Shown here piece by piece: positions 15,001 through 25,623 of a DNA stretch of 64,000 bases. Origin of the DNA: Musa acuminata AAA Group (taxonomy: Eukaryota > Streptophyta > Magnoliopsida > Zingiberales > Musaceae); the NCBI RefSeq assembly GCF_036884655.1, contig NC_088357.1, forward strand, positions 4,579,001-4,643,000, read 5' to 3'. A program made the position numbers and the translations under genes. Every line of letters begins with the position of its first letter. Position 1 is the first letter of the stretch. Under the pieces are notes generated by a model. That model saw only the letters and a program-made list of their open reading frames with translations. It did not search any database and was not told where the DNA came from.

Positions 15001-15639
15001 ATCGTAAGGTCTAGTGCCAATGTTGAGGACTTAGCTGGGATGTCAGCTGCTGGTTTGTATGAATCTGTTCCAAATGTCAGCCTCTCAAACCCAGGTGCCT
15101 TCGGAGCAGCTGTTGGCCGAGTGTGGGCTTCCCTCTACACAAGAAGAGCCATTTTAAGTCGTCGAACAGCTGGTATCCCCCAGAAGGATGCAATGATGGC
15201 TGTTTTGGTGCAGGAGATGTTGTTCCCAGATCTCTCTTTTGTGCTTCACACAGTTAGCCCTATTGATCGTGATGCCAAGGTGGTTGAAGCAGAGATTGCT
15301 CCTGGTCTTGGGGAAACGCTTGCCTCAGGAACTCGTGGCACACCATGGAGGCTTTCATCTGGAAAGTTTGACGGAAAAGTAACTACCCTGGCTTTTGCAA
15401 ACTTCAGTGAGGAGCTATTGGTGCTTAATTCTGGCCCTGCAAATGGAGAATTTATTCGCCTAACCGTGGACTACAGTAAGAAGCCATTGACAATCGACCC
15501 TATCTACAGGAGGCAGATTGGTCAACGTCTGTGCACGATAGGCTTCTTTCTCGAACAGAAGTTTGGGTGTCCGCAGGATGTTGAAGGGTGTGTGGTCGGG
15601 AAAGACATTTTCATAGTTCAGACAAGGCCCCAGCCATGA
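1..15639 (+). CDS. PWD: Phosphoglucan, water dikinase (PWD/GWD3), 5' end missing
   Basis: Starch-phosphorylating enzyme of the plastid. By family knowledge it moves the beta-phosphate of ATP to C3 of glucosyl units already primed by GWD, which opens granules for breakdown. Exons: 1-440, 4185-4268, 4442-4573, 6317-6442, 6526-6704, 7241-7325, 8263-8430, 8606-8658, 9731-9939, 10051-10169, 10967-11037, 11180-11297, 11957-12043, 12154-12240, 12338-12414, 14096-14228, 14360-14486, 14738-15639. The frame stays open across all junctions and gives about 1064 residues to the TGA. Exon 1 opens inside the CBM20 starch-binding domain ([16 protein letters not shown]); the transit peptide and domain start, roughly 130 residues, lie upstream. 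Exon 14 carries the phosphohistidine motif SHLGVRARQ. Exon 18 carries the PPDK-type ATP-binding domain ([20 protein letters not shown]) and ends in QTRPQP. CBM20 plus this C-terminus separates PWD from GWD1. Confidence 0.95.
418..1645 (+). repeat. Diverged tandem duplication of the PWD exon 1 end and intron 1 start
   Basis: About 418-930 is repeated at about 1121-1645, an offset of 703 bases. Both copies start with CTGCCAGGA, then a Trp-Trp codon pair and GCAAGGTA, which is the exon 1 donor in the first copy. Similarity returns in order further on, for example CTAGTTCTCT followed by CAAAGCA and later GCTTAAGGAG. The second copy holds a decayed donor-like site at about 1142. Many mismatches and small gaps show that the duplication is old. 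Confidence 0.75.
1666..1770 (-). mobile_element. SINE fragment in PWD intron 1
   Basis: Read on the minus strand, this stretch has the order of motifs seen in plant tRNA-derived SINEs: AAATAGCTTTT, GGATAAGGCT, a CGTTGACCCT block and AGACCCCTCC. The promoter-box half is degraded. It resembles the fuller copies at 9035-9225 and 34193-34361. The edges are approximate and no target-site duplication was identified. Confidence 0.45.
3205..3440. repeat. GGTAC-rich segment followed by a purine tract (dispersed family)
   Basis: A stretch with GTACCCC and TCGGTACAG motifs (about 3230-3285) is followed by a GGA/GAG-rich purine tract to about 3440. The same pairing, in either orientation, occurs near 12735-12950 and 37085-37370, and GGTAC-only versions lie near 5920-6025 and 40770-40875. 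It lies in PWD intron 1 and has no coding signature on either strand. The possible reading frame across the pyrimidine strand is low-complexity Ser/Leu/His and not credible. Confidence 0.5.
5327..5564. repeat. Tandem duplication of about 105 bp split by a GT microsatellite
   Basis: Copy one (about 5327-5434) and copy two (about 5459-5564) share blocks such as AATTTAGTTCT, ACAAAATCTCCAAAT and GAATTGAACATATGCCCTTT. A GTGTGTGTG run at 5435-5450 separates them. The copies differ at scattered positions, so the event is not recent. It lies in PWD intron 3 and codes for nothing recognisable. Confidence 0.8.
5861..6025 (+). repeat. SINE 3' end joined to a GGTAC-rich repeat
   Basis: Bases 5861-5935 match the 3' part of the SINE family in this window: GATCCTCCTTAGACCTTG, then ATGGGAATCTCATGCACTGGGTACC. 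It runs straight into a GGTAC/CGGTA-rich stretch (GGTATATCGGTACACC, ATCGTACCGATAG) that ends near 6025. The 5' promoter-box half of the SINE is absent. It lies in PWD intron 3. Confidence 0.5.
9035..9225 (+). mobile_element. tRNA-derived SINE, near full length, in PWD intron 8
   Basis: The stretch begins with GAGCCTTGGTATGACATTAAG, which fits an A-box-like element with its flank. A B-box-like GGGCTTGAGTTAAG follows about 40 bases on, then ACCTCTCTGCC, GGGTAAGGTTGTATACATTGACCC, CAGACCCTCC, GGTGGGAGTC and a T-rich end (CCTTTTTTG). This motif order is that of the widespread angiosperm Au-type SINE; I name the family from memory of its layout. Such elements are moved by LINE enzymes and have no protein. 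Confidence 0.65.
12735..12950. repeat. Pyrimidine tract plus GGTAT-rich segment (dispersed family)
   Basis: A CT-rich tract (about 12735-12835, including a TCTCTCTCTCTC run) is followed by GGTATGTTGG, GCCGGTGCATAC and GGGACCAGTATGGG motifs. On the minus strand the order is GGTA segment then purine tract, the same as the copy at 3205-3440. It lies in PWD intron 15, which is 1.7 kb long and otherwise shows nothing I can name. Confidence 0.5.
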
Positions 15640-17389
15640 CCAATCGAGATCAACCTTGTTTCATCGGTGATACTGATCGGGGAAAGAAAAGGTGAAGTGC
15701 TTTACCACCAGAGGTGAGGCTGCAATTCGATGTGCATTCTGGAGCATGGAAAAAATTTGCAGTAGGCGAGGACACACAAACGAAAGGCTTCATCCATCAT
15801 TAGTATCAGTTAAAGGTATTGTGAATGGGCTCGTATGCTACTAAGTTGCTGCATTTCTGGACTTCTCGTAGATGCTCACGCTGGTACATGGTGTAAACTT
15901 CACTGGATTTTTTGGACATCTTCCCAGTGAAAATAGCTACAGATGAATAATCCGATGCATGGTTGGGTTCTATCGTTAATAACTTGGATGTCAGTCTGCT
16001 TTGCTACTCTGATTTGAATTAATGGCAACTTTGCTGTTCCTATTTAGTATAAAAGATATTTTTTTGGTACTCTTTATCTATTGGCTTTCTTGCAATATAA
16101 AGAATCTTTCAATTGCAACTTTGTCGCTTGGTTGGTAGTTAATGTTCAATCATGGATTGCTGAATGTTGAATTTTAGCACCTAAAGTGAGGATTTTTTTT
16201 TTTTAAATGGTAGAAGTTGAATATGTCTTCTTAAATATTTATTACCTTTCGGTATAGTTTGGCTCAGAACTATATGCATCGATCTGGATGCATTATTTCA
16301 TGACGTTGTTTGTAACAGTATGCATCACATTAGTAATTTAATCATTACCCGTAATAAGGGATAGATAGATGCAAGGAAGAATAAGGAGACGACAAGCAGG
16401 AGTCGGTATATGTTGTGATAAGCATGCACGACACAGTTGTGTCCGCATGAAATTAGAGAAAAAGAGAGAGAGAGAGAGAGAGAGAGGGCAATTGGAATCC
16501 ATTATTTATGTTTTTTTTGGATTTCTCACATCTGGTCCAGGGAGGGGACAGATGATTGTCCTCCAGCCATCTGGTGATACAACTGCCATGGAAGATGTGC
16601 ATGCATGGCAACTACATCACCTCCATTCCCACCTCGAACTCGACCAGGAAGTCGAAGAAGGTAATGAGATCCTCCTCCAACAGCATAGCGGTGGAGAGAT
16701 TCCAACAAGACACATGACGGAGGTTGATCACCACCGAAAGCCGAGCACCCACAAAGTGAGCCAACGACACCTACAACATTGGTACTAAATTCTAACGACG
16801 AATATCCTCCAAATCACATTGTATACTTAAGCCAAACCACCTCAAGAAGTCAATTCACGGTTTCCTACATACACTAAATCCCTAGGTGAGAAACCAAATC
16901 AAGAGTACATTTGCCAACTCTCTTCATCTTGAGCCTTTTATAGCACTCGTCTCACCAATTCTCTGACTAGATTTTACAGGACTACATTTGTCAATTCAAG
17001 AATCTATAACATTGCTATGTTTCTGAGATTGTTCAGGAGAAAATAAATGCTTAATCATAGTGAGGAGTAACAAAGAAGTGGCTAAATAATCAAGACCAGG
17101 TTGGCAGAGGATAACTTACTAATGCACACATACAGTATCTGAGGTGTGCCTTCCAAAAAAAATGGTCTGCTTCCACAATTGAGGATCTGCGCAACAGTTT
17201 GACGACCGAATTCTGTTGAAATATGCATCAGTGAAAAATCAAAACGCCTCTTATATTCCAAAGTCGATATCAGTGTTGATCCTTCTCTTTTTTCTCGGTC
17301 CACCTCGTTTCCACTCCATGAATTGAAAGGCCCATGAAGTCAATGCAGAACCCACCAATCCGTTGTGACTCACAATAAGAAGTGCTCCA
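15640..17389. other. Convergent intergenic region between PWD and the R3H gene
   Basis: This holds the 3' untranslated ends of two genes that point at each other. A GA microsatellite lies at about 16461-16486. A possible 139-codon plus-strand frame at 16369-16788 spans that repeat and shows no family motif, so I do not call it. The segment 17080-17389 is probably the 3' UTR of the R3H gene. Confidence 0.6.
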
Positions 17390-20300
17390 TCATGTGACTT
17401 CTTGATCATCAATCTCTGTCTCTCTTTTAAAATCTCTGTTTCCTTCATTCGATTTCACCATAGTTTCCAGATTTCCTTTGCCAGAGGGTAAACCCAACGC
17501 ATGAGCAAAAATCCTCCGAGCAGCTCCGATATGTAGTTTCTCCAAATCTTCAACACCAACAGCTCTTCTGTTACTTGAATTTGGTAATAAATTATTCTTA
17601 GCAGAAACACCAGTAGCAACTTCATTATGCCCATCAGAGTTATGACTGCGACCTCCACTACTGCCATGAGTCATCTTATCATATTTTTTCCTTCCATGTG
17701 AACCCAGTTTACCGGTAGAAAAAGCAGTTGATTCTTTGATATCTTCTACCTTTGGACACAAATTTTTACCTTCATCACTGCTCAGTCCACCAGTGACTTC
17801 CTTCTCACTTTCATTCAAGGAGAGCTTCTCCGTGGACGAAGTTGGAGAAATCCTCTGGCCAAGTGCATGTGCAATCATCCGCCTAGCAACCACTGGAACT
17901 TTACGGGACTTTGGAGCAGTTAGATCCTGTTCACCATCCTCATGCAAAGAAAAAATCCGTGCACGGGCAGCTTGATAAGAAGCTTCTCTCTCTTCGAGTG
18001 GGATTGAAGGTGATAATTGTTGAGTTGTCTTCAGAGCTGGTAGAGTGTTTGCAAAACATAAAACTGACGAAACAGAATAGTCCAATATTGTCTTATATAT
18101 TCAATAGCAAATCCGGTTAATGGTGTACACCAGATCCTACATTTCTCAGCCTATTTTCAATACAGGAAGAAAATTTACTGATACACAAACTTTGAGAGAA
18201 ACCTCACCTATTGATTTATCAAAAGCGACTCAAGGTTAACATTAATCCTATAACATTAGGTAATATATATAGGTGACTACTAAGTGGTTAACTCAAAAAT
18301 GTGACACTTAAGCATATATGTGGCATCTTATACCCATTCTAGTGCCCGGGCAGACCACTTGGGCTAATGCCAGAGTTGAGCATTTTGCCGAGAGGGCAAC
18401 ACCAGGCACAAAGCAGCCACCAGTGGTGGTATTGTTTATTCCCTATATTAAACAAGATGCACAACCACGTGGCAAGTCTTTTATAATCCACCTACAACTC
18501 TAGTAGTCTTAATTATACTCTAGTTTGTAATCATATTTTAACAGCTTTAAGAAACCATAAGATCTTCATAAGAGTATTTTAAGAACCAAGGTTTCCGATG
18601 CTTTTAGGAGTTACAGACCTGGATTGGCTGATCCAATCTGTTTTTAAATGGTCTAGATCAGGACCAGCCAAATCTTGAAAAACCTTTCTCAATTCCTCCA
18701 TGACATCTTTACCGAATTTTTTGTTTGAGTAAATCATCTAAAACAAGTTCTTGCAGCAATTCAGCATCTTTGCAATTGCTTGATCAGAGTATGCAAAACA
18801 TCCATTAAATCAACTCGAATTTGACAAACTGCTAAAAGCCTGACATACAAAAATGAAAAAAAATCTTTGAACCTTGTGAACTGTTCATATCAGATACCAC
18901 GGACTAAGCAAAATGAAAGGGAGAAGATATATTCAAATTCAAGAAAATGAAACATGCCCCTGAGACTATAATATAAAATGAACTGCAAGGTTACCTGGAG
19001 CTTCGTTTCTCAGTAGTACATAGTTAGAAGCACTCAGAGTTTGATGTTCATCATACTGCCATAGTATATCACTAACAAGAATTGGTGGGCTGCAGTAAAA
19101 TAGAAGTCATCAAGAAATGTTCAGTCAAAAATTATTTGTGCAAACTTCTGCAAGCTACCAAGTATTAGATGATGATTTTTGAAACAATTAAAAACACTGC
19201 TGGTATCTGTCAGAAACTTTATACAAGAACTACTTAACATACAAAATATATTCAAAATGATAAACCACTAGAAAAATAATTTCCTAGACAACAAGCATCA
19301 AAAGTTTGCCAAATAATCAACAGAAATGTTGCATTTTATTAGTCATCAAAAACATGAGAAAGTTTGAAATTATCATGCATAATTTAAATGAAAAACACAT
19401 GTTTTGAAGGTCCACATTCAGGAAAATATAAGCAATTAAACTGTGGGGCTATTGAGAAAGTTGGAAAGTCTTAGCTGTAGCTGATGGTAAAGAAAAGACG
19501 TTACAAGATTTACTTACATAGAAATTAATCAAAGGAAACATAGAGAAATGAAAGCAAACTCAAGGCATACACAAAAAAAAAATGTCATACATTGTCGTAT
19601 CTGCACACCGCTCCAGAACTAAGTGGCGATAATCACCTTCGCCGACAGATTCATGGGCAAATCTAGAAAGTCAGCAATTTCAGATGCCATAAGACAGATG
19701 ATTAAGATAAAGAGGTAAAGTTAATTTAGTAGTCATTTAGAAGAGAGCAAAAAAGAATTTTCTTAAGAAGTTAAGAGAAATTATGCAGACTACAGAAGAT
19801 ATATTTACCCAGAAGATATATTTACCCATATATATCTGCAAGACGATGCAAAAGCAGACGGTGGTATGGACCCATTGGTTGGAGCTCTAATATTCCATCT
19901 GAACTGTATTTAAACACAAAAAAGAAAATGAGCAGAATTTACAGTGGTGCATACTGACAATAGTTATGGCATTCTAATATTCCACCTGAACTGCATTTAA
20001 AGTTCTGAACAAAAAAAAAAAGAAAAGGAGCAGAACTTACAATGGTGCATAATGGCAATAATTATCGCAAACGCTCTGCAAGTTTCTTGCAAATTTAGGA
20101 TATAAAGCAAAAGACTAATATGCGGTAGTCATAAACTTGAGCATAGTGATGGACCATTGTTGAACTACTTACACAAGCAACTGAAATTAGCTAATTAACT
20201 GAAAAGAAAATTTTAAGGCAATATACACCTATACCAGCCAAATTGGCACCATTATGGTAAACCCTATGCTAGCTCTACTAGGTGAATGTTAAAATTCATC

Positions 20301-21443
20301 ACTACATGCAGAAGTTATATGTCTTACAACAACTTAACACCTATTTCATGTCAAAATAAAATAATTTTCAATCAACAAATGTTACTGTAACTTATATATA
20401 TATTTTTCAGATGCTACCGAGACAATAGAGCTCAAAACTTTAGATGACTCTTATGAAAAACATCAATACACAGAGGATCGTAATTTGCTTTGTGCTTACT
20501 TGGTTACCTTGTATCATCTTGAAGAAAGTTGACTAAGGCTTCTTCTACTGAAAGAACAAGGTGCTTGCAGGACAAGTTATCCTTTATAAGAGAAGCCAAC
20601 TCCTCAACCTGAAAGTAACAATAAGAATTTGTGAAATGGTATGTCATACAAGTAACTTAAGTTGAAAGTTTTAAAACATTTTCAAGTGTACATTATGCAT
20701 AAAGAAGCAAACCTTCCTTGGATGGAATACTCATGCCCGTCAATATCCCTTATCTCCCATGCCTTCAACATAAAATCTCTTGTTTACTATTATCATATTT
20801 AAGTTATGAGTGATGCACCATTCTCTGTTTAGTGCCCTTTCATGACAAGGGCAGAACATCAGCAAACATGGACCAATCTGCATCGTTTGAATGCATCAGT
20901 TCTACTCTCTTGTTTTTCTGCCCATCTTTTCATCATACTCTAGAGTTGCATAGTTTCCTACTGTTTCTAGTGGGTATTCCAAGATTGCTGCCTGTGATCC
21001 TACAATTCTTTGTTGCACTACGGAGGTGTACTGGCAAAGGGTCCCCTAAGCAACTCGTAACACAATTGACACCAATAACGAAAGCACACTAAGATTGTTC
21101 TCTACCTACACTTCCGTTCGTTTTCGTCTCCATCTACGATACAATTTTTGCCGCAAGACCAACAGGAAAAATCATAATTTCAGTTATACATGTCAGATTC
21201 GAGATGAAAAAGAGAACTATCCATGGCAAGAAGCCCTGAAGATTTCTACTGAGGAAGCAATTCTCTGCTAGTAATTTTACCATCATCATCATCCAACGAA
21301 CCGAGGAATCAAGAAAAGGCACGTAAGCAACATAAATTCCGGATTCTCGCCGCTCAATGTCATCGAAAAGTCTGAATCCCAAGAACAGAGAATGGTAGAG
21401 GAGTTAGGGCTTCGTTTACCATTGCGAATTGGGTCGTCTCCAT
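17390..21443 (-). CDS. R3H and SUZ domain-containing nucleic-acid-binding protein
   Basis: Six exons on the minus strand: 21443-21420, 20608-20508, 19903-19826, 19662-19591, 19089-18995, 18036-17390. They encode 338 residues, close to the usual 330-360 for plant homologues. The R3H domain covers about residues 9-105 and shows the defining Arg-x3-His (RLLLH, residues 57-61). A SUZ domain follows (EREASYQAARARIFSL, about 139-154). R3H domains bind single-stranded nucleic acid and SUZ domains bind RNA, so a role in mRNA handling is likely; no target can be read from the sequence. The C-terminal half holds a short repeated motif, ARRMIAHALG (174-183) and ARRIFAHALG (296-305), around a Ser/Lys-rich low-complexity linker. 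Exon 1 codes for only eight residues (METTQFAM). Exon 3 has duplicated copies of both its splice sites. Confidence 0.9.
19794..19827. repeat. Perfect 2 x 17 bp repeat that copies the exon 3 donor of the R3H gene
   Basis: The 17-base unit AGAAGATATATTTACCC occurs at 19794-19810 and 19811-19827. On the minus strand each copy holds the donor sequence GGGTAAAT. The proximal donor (GT at 19825-19824) keeps the frame with exon 4. The distal copy (GT at 19808-19807) would add 17 bases and shift the frame. Confidence 0.9.
19886..20062. repeat. Tandem duplication that copies the exon 3 acceptor of the R3H gene
   Basis: Copy A (about 19886-19969) contains the true acceptor and first bases of exon 3, ATTCCATCTGAACTG on the plus strand. 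Copy B (about 19973-20062) has ATTCCACCTGAACTG, then AGAAAAGGAGCAGAACTTACA and ATGGTGCATA, matching copy A at about 85-90 percent by eye. Copy B therefore offers a second acceptor-like CAG about 90 bases upstream in transcript terms. Confidence 0.75.
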
Positions 21444-21855
21444 GATCCCAGACCTCGTGCTGCTACGGAGAGAGATTTCGCCGGGCTGTGTGGCTGGAAG
21501 CGGGAGGCAATCGCGGGACTCGTTCAGTATATAAAGAAGAATTCAGCCGGAAACCCTAAGAATCGACGTTTTTAACGGTTGCTGTAATTATTATGACTGC
21601 CCGTTTTAGTTGACCGCCGGTACGTTGACCCACTCAGTCAAACATGTGGTCAAACAAAACCACTTAATTAATTACAAACACAGCTTAAAAACAATTACAT
21701 GATTAATATTCATAAATTATTAAATTACATTTATATTTTAAATATGACGTATTTCTATATTGTACGAAATAACTGTGCGATCGATGCGAGACACTACGCG
21801 GAGAACTTGCAACAGTTAGTCGACCGTATGAGTGCATGTATACGGCACTCTTATG
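21444..21855. other. Spacer between the MACPF gene end and the R3H gene start
   Basis: Both flanking genes read on the minus strand, so this 412-base stretch must hold the R3H gene promoter and the 3' UTR of the MACPF gene. The part next to the R3H start is GC-richer (5' UTR). From about 21660 on it is AT-rich. No clear TATA box was identified. Confidence 0.5.
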
Positions 21856-24800
21856 TCACGAGCACATCGTCTCAGTCCCCGACACGTAGTTGAGCAGAGA
21901 AAACTTCACCTGCAGCCCAATCTTCCCTTCTTTCTTGACAAGCTTGGCTGCGGTCACCAGCCAATGCCCAGGCGCATTGTGGGCGCCCCTGACCACCTCG
22001 GCCATGTCCACAAACTTCAGCAGCTTCCTCGATTGCACCGGCACCGGCGGGCCATCCGGACACACGCCGGAGTTCAGCTCTGCAGATTCAGTCGTCGTCG
22101 TCGGCAGCGCATCACGCTGCGTGAATGCAGTGCTCATGTTTGTCAAAAAGCCTCCCTTCGGAGACGTGGCAGGTGCGCGAGTCCACTCGGTCTTCCGGAT
22201 GGTGCAGTTGGGTACGTGAGCGAAGAGGAGGCGGAGATGGAGCACCGTCTTCGCCCACTTCCCCTTGGTGACGAGCTGAGCGCCGGCGACCACGAACACG
22301 CCGTCGGATACTCTGTGGAGCCATTCTGGATCGTGCTTCACGGTCGATGTGCAGACGGCGGAATACTGCCGGCACCGTATCGGTTCGATGAATGCTGGGT
22401 CGGAATCCTCTGATCCCTGCCAGACGCACATCTCCGAGGCTGAGGCCCTGAGGATTCTGGGGAGACTAGAGAGGTGTTGCACATGGATGGCTAGCCGGTT
22501 GCACTTCCGGCCTTCCAAATATAGCCGCAGACCCACCACCGGCTTTCGATCACTCGATACCTGAATCGAGTCACAAAGAACTCTTAGAAGCTATTGACTC
22601 TAAAGGAAATTATCTCATCGATAGCAAAGCAAGAGGTATGTTTGATTCAACAATATTAATGTATACTTGCAACATTCTTTTTTTTTTCTTTTGAGAGATT
22701 ATACAATGATATGATGAACAATCAACAGAATTAACTAGATATTCAACAATATTAGTGTTTGCTTGCGACATTTTTTTTCCCTCTTTTCAGAGATACTATG
22801 TTGAAATCTGCAGTTGGATACAATGATATGATGAACAATCTGACACACCTAACTTGATCAAACAATTCAATTCTTCAATAAGATCATGGAACAAGAGACG
22901 TACCGGTCCAACAAAAGTAATAAGAACAGAGTACCTGATCAGTGTTAATTTGAAGTTTGGGGCCCAAAAATCTAAACTGCAGAGAAGGATTGGATGCTTT
23001 TTTTATTTGAGGTCCAAGAGCATAATCACTGTATCGCGGCGCCCACTGGTACGGGACTTGGAATTCCAGAAAATACTGCAAATCCTCAGGATCAGGTTTG
23101 TCTGGCAAAAGAATTTAGTCAGAACATATTGCTTTGCTGAAGAAATGAAAATGAGAATTGAATGTAGCAATATAAAGCACAAAGATGATCTGATACTGTC
23201 TATGCAAGTTCTCTAGTTGCATAACATAGCATTAAGTAAGCAAATTAAGTAAAGATCATCATCGAGATCGGAATGAGAACTCTATTGTTTTGTTCATGCG
23301 AATGACTTACAGCGGAGATACAGATTGATAGCATGGCTGAGGTACCCACTGCCTTGGATTCCAGTTAGAAGAGAGGTAATAGGAATAAACTTAAACAATA
23401 TGGCATCAGGACTACTCTGTACTGTTTGTAGCCACTCCGAGTGATTCGAAGTACACACATTGCCTCCTCTTTTTGAGCAAATAACTGAGAGGCCCTGTCG
23501 ATATGAAGAGCTATAGTTAAACCTGAGATCCAAACTGGAGATCATATACAAGTCTTTGGGTCTTACTTCCTTGCTTGAAGACTCTGAATAGCTCGGCAGT
23601 TGCAGGTAGTTTGATTGCAAGATTTGCAAGAAGACTTCAGGCACCTGTAAAAAAGAGCATTATTGTTGACTATAGAAATTATGTGGAGGATAAATTGAAG
23701 ATGTATAAGGTGATACACCTTTTTCTTCCTTTCTCCATCCTTCGAATGCAGAGGAGAGAGGTTTCTTCCATCAGAAAATATAAAGTCTCCAAGGTCCTCG
23801 AGATGTTTCTTGACCTCAGCAGATGAAATTGTCGAACAATGACTTTGCCTTACGCAATTTACATCCTGACCTCCTATTGCGATTTCCACTATTATGTGTG
23901 TCCCAAAGGTCCTTATGAACCTGCAGAAAGGTATAATTTTTGCTGGTAATCATTTCCATGCAAATTTAATATGAGATTAATATGCAGAATAGATGATATG
24001 TACAAATGAGACATAAAAAATCTAGGTTTTTGGCATTACCACAAGCAAGATTCTTGTAAGAGATTCATGTTTAGGACTTACCGGCACAAAGATGCAGGAT
24101 CCCACTTCGATGGAACTGCTTTTTTTACTTCTTCTCGAAGGACTAGAGGAGAAGATCTTAGGTGCAGATTGTACAAGGAAATGAAGTATCCATCAAAAGC
24201 AAGACATTTTGTGCTCTTGGCATCTTCCAACCATGCCCCACTTAGATCGAAAAGCGCATTAAAATATCCTGAAGGAACTTTTCCTTGGACTGAAGATTTC
24301 TGATTGAGTAATATAGACATCTGTTGTTGGGAGAAGGGCAAAAGAACAACATGGCATGAACAAGATTTTGAAATAAACACCATGTCAAAATAGTATGAAT
24401 TTAAGCATTAACCTTCTCTGAATAGACTGTCGAGCTTTTCACAGAGAAAATGGCTCGATCAGTTGTTGTTCGATGAGACAAATAGTCATTGAGCAGGATA
24501 CAATTATGGTAATCAACATAAATCACACAAATTCTATACCTGCAGCTAACCACCATCAGCTTTTCTTTAGGAAATGATGTCCTGAGTTAAGAAGTGGTAA
24601 CTGATCATACTTTTGCAGTCTTCCATAGAATGAATATACTGCTATTGGCACAGGGTAGAGCCAGCTAGATCTATGCATTTACGTGCTCACTATGTACATC
24701 ATTTCACACGAGATCTTACAAATGAAGTCTGTAAGTTTTAATTCTTGTACATGTTTTATAAGAGGGATACAGACCAAGAACATAACTTCCACCTTTTCAA

Positions 24801-25379
24801 GAAGCAGTTGCCTTCTAAAACATCTCTGCCATAATTCATTCAAAGAGAAAGATTAACATTTTTCATTAAGGTTTCCACATGTTTTTTTTTTAGCTCTTCT
24901 TCCCATGGATTACCAATGCCCAACTGATTGTGCCTCAAGTGCTACTACATCACGATTATAAAGGAGTTGAAACAAGGAGACCGATTGCTGTAATCCTGTT
25001 TGTTCCACACTATATGGCCAAATTGCTGGCCACATAAAAGAATCGAAGACCTGATCACTGCTAATGGTGGACCAGCAAGCATTCACTGGGAGGAAGGGCA
25101 GAAGGGGAGGGAAGAACAAGGAGAACCCACCTGGTTGAACTCGAGCACGTCGGAGCGGAACCGAGTGCGGTCGCCCTTGTCGAAGCCGACGTCCCTGGAG
25201 GCGCCCCGGATGGTGGGGCCGCCGGGGAGGGCGACGTCCCACGTGCGTTCCTCGTTGAGCTCCACCAACCTGCGGCCGGGGTAGCCCTTGGCGAAGCCGA
25301 GACGGAAGTCGCTGGTGAGGTCGAAGCCGAGCCCCAGCGACCCCAGCGCTCGCTCCTCCACCGTCCCCTCGGCCCCCAT
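21856..25379 (-). CDS. MACPF domain protein of the CAD1/NSL1 group
   Basis: Six exons on the minus strand: 25379-25131, 24320-24082, 23920-23719, 23644-23311, 23101-22935, 22560-21856. They give 631 residues, the usual size of the plant family. The N-terminus has the family pattern GSLGLGFDLTSDFRLGFAKG and KGDRTRFRSDVLEFNQ. The MACPF signature sits at about residues 168-180 as FGTH then six residues and GG; most plant members have Tyr or Trp where this one has Phe168. C-terminal family blocks include LYLEGRKCNRLAIH and GGPPVP then GHWLVTAAKLV. The start at 25379 was chosen because homologues begin just there. Plant members such as CAD1 and NSL1 restrain salicylic-acid-dependent defence and cell death; pore formation is not shown for them. 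Three W-box cores lie within 250 bases upstream. Confidence 0.92.
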
Positions 25380-25406
25380 CTCTCTCTCTCTCACACACAC
25401 ACACAC
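25380..25406. repeat. CT/CA microsatellite next to the MACPF start codon
   Basis: TCTCTCTCTCTC followed by CACACACACACACA on the plus strand lies directly before the start codon of the MACPF gene. In its transcript this is a TG then GA run in the 5' UTR. Length change here would alter the leader but not the protein. Confidence 0.85.
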
Positions 25407-25472
25407 ATGGACACACAGAGCAGTGCCTCATCGGAGGGTGACAACTTAGGACTTTGCCTCGGGAGGCAGGCG

Positions 25473-25623
25473 TTGACCGGAGGGAAGTCAGCGGTCGAGA
25501 GAGAATCCGTCATAAGTCTGTTGGTTCATGTTGGATTTGACCGGCACGGAAGTTAATGAAACCAAGTAAAAATCAACGGTTCCCACGCCACGTGCAAGAA
25601 ATAAGACTGACGGGGACGGTCAA
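25473..25623 (-). promoter_or_regulatory. W-box cluster and G-box upstream of the MACPF gene
   Basis: W-box cores TTGACC occur at 25473-25478 and 25537-25542, and in reverse (GGTCAA) at 25618-25623. A CACGTG G-box lies at 25589-25594. W-boxes are the binding sites of WRKY factors, which fits the immune role of this family. The sites are seen in the sequence; their use is inferred. Each core is short and could occur by chance. Confidence 0.4.

Noticed and set aside
16369..16788. Plus-strand frame of 139 codons after PWD
   Set aside because: It runs through a GA microsatellite (Arg-Glu repeats) and has no motif.
21832..22413. Plus-strand frames opposite MACPF exon 6
   Set aside because: They are mirror frames of a GC-rich exon whose minus-strand product is clearly MACPF.
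25380..25431. Upstream extension of the MACPF protein
   Set aside because: It translates the CA/CT microsatellite, and homologues start at the ATG at 25379.
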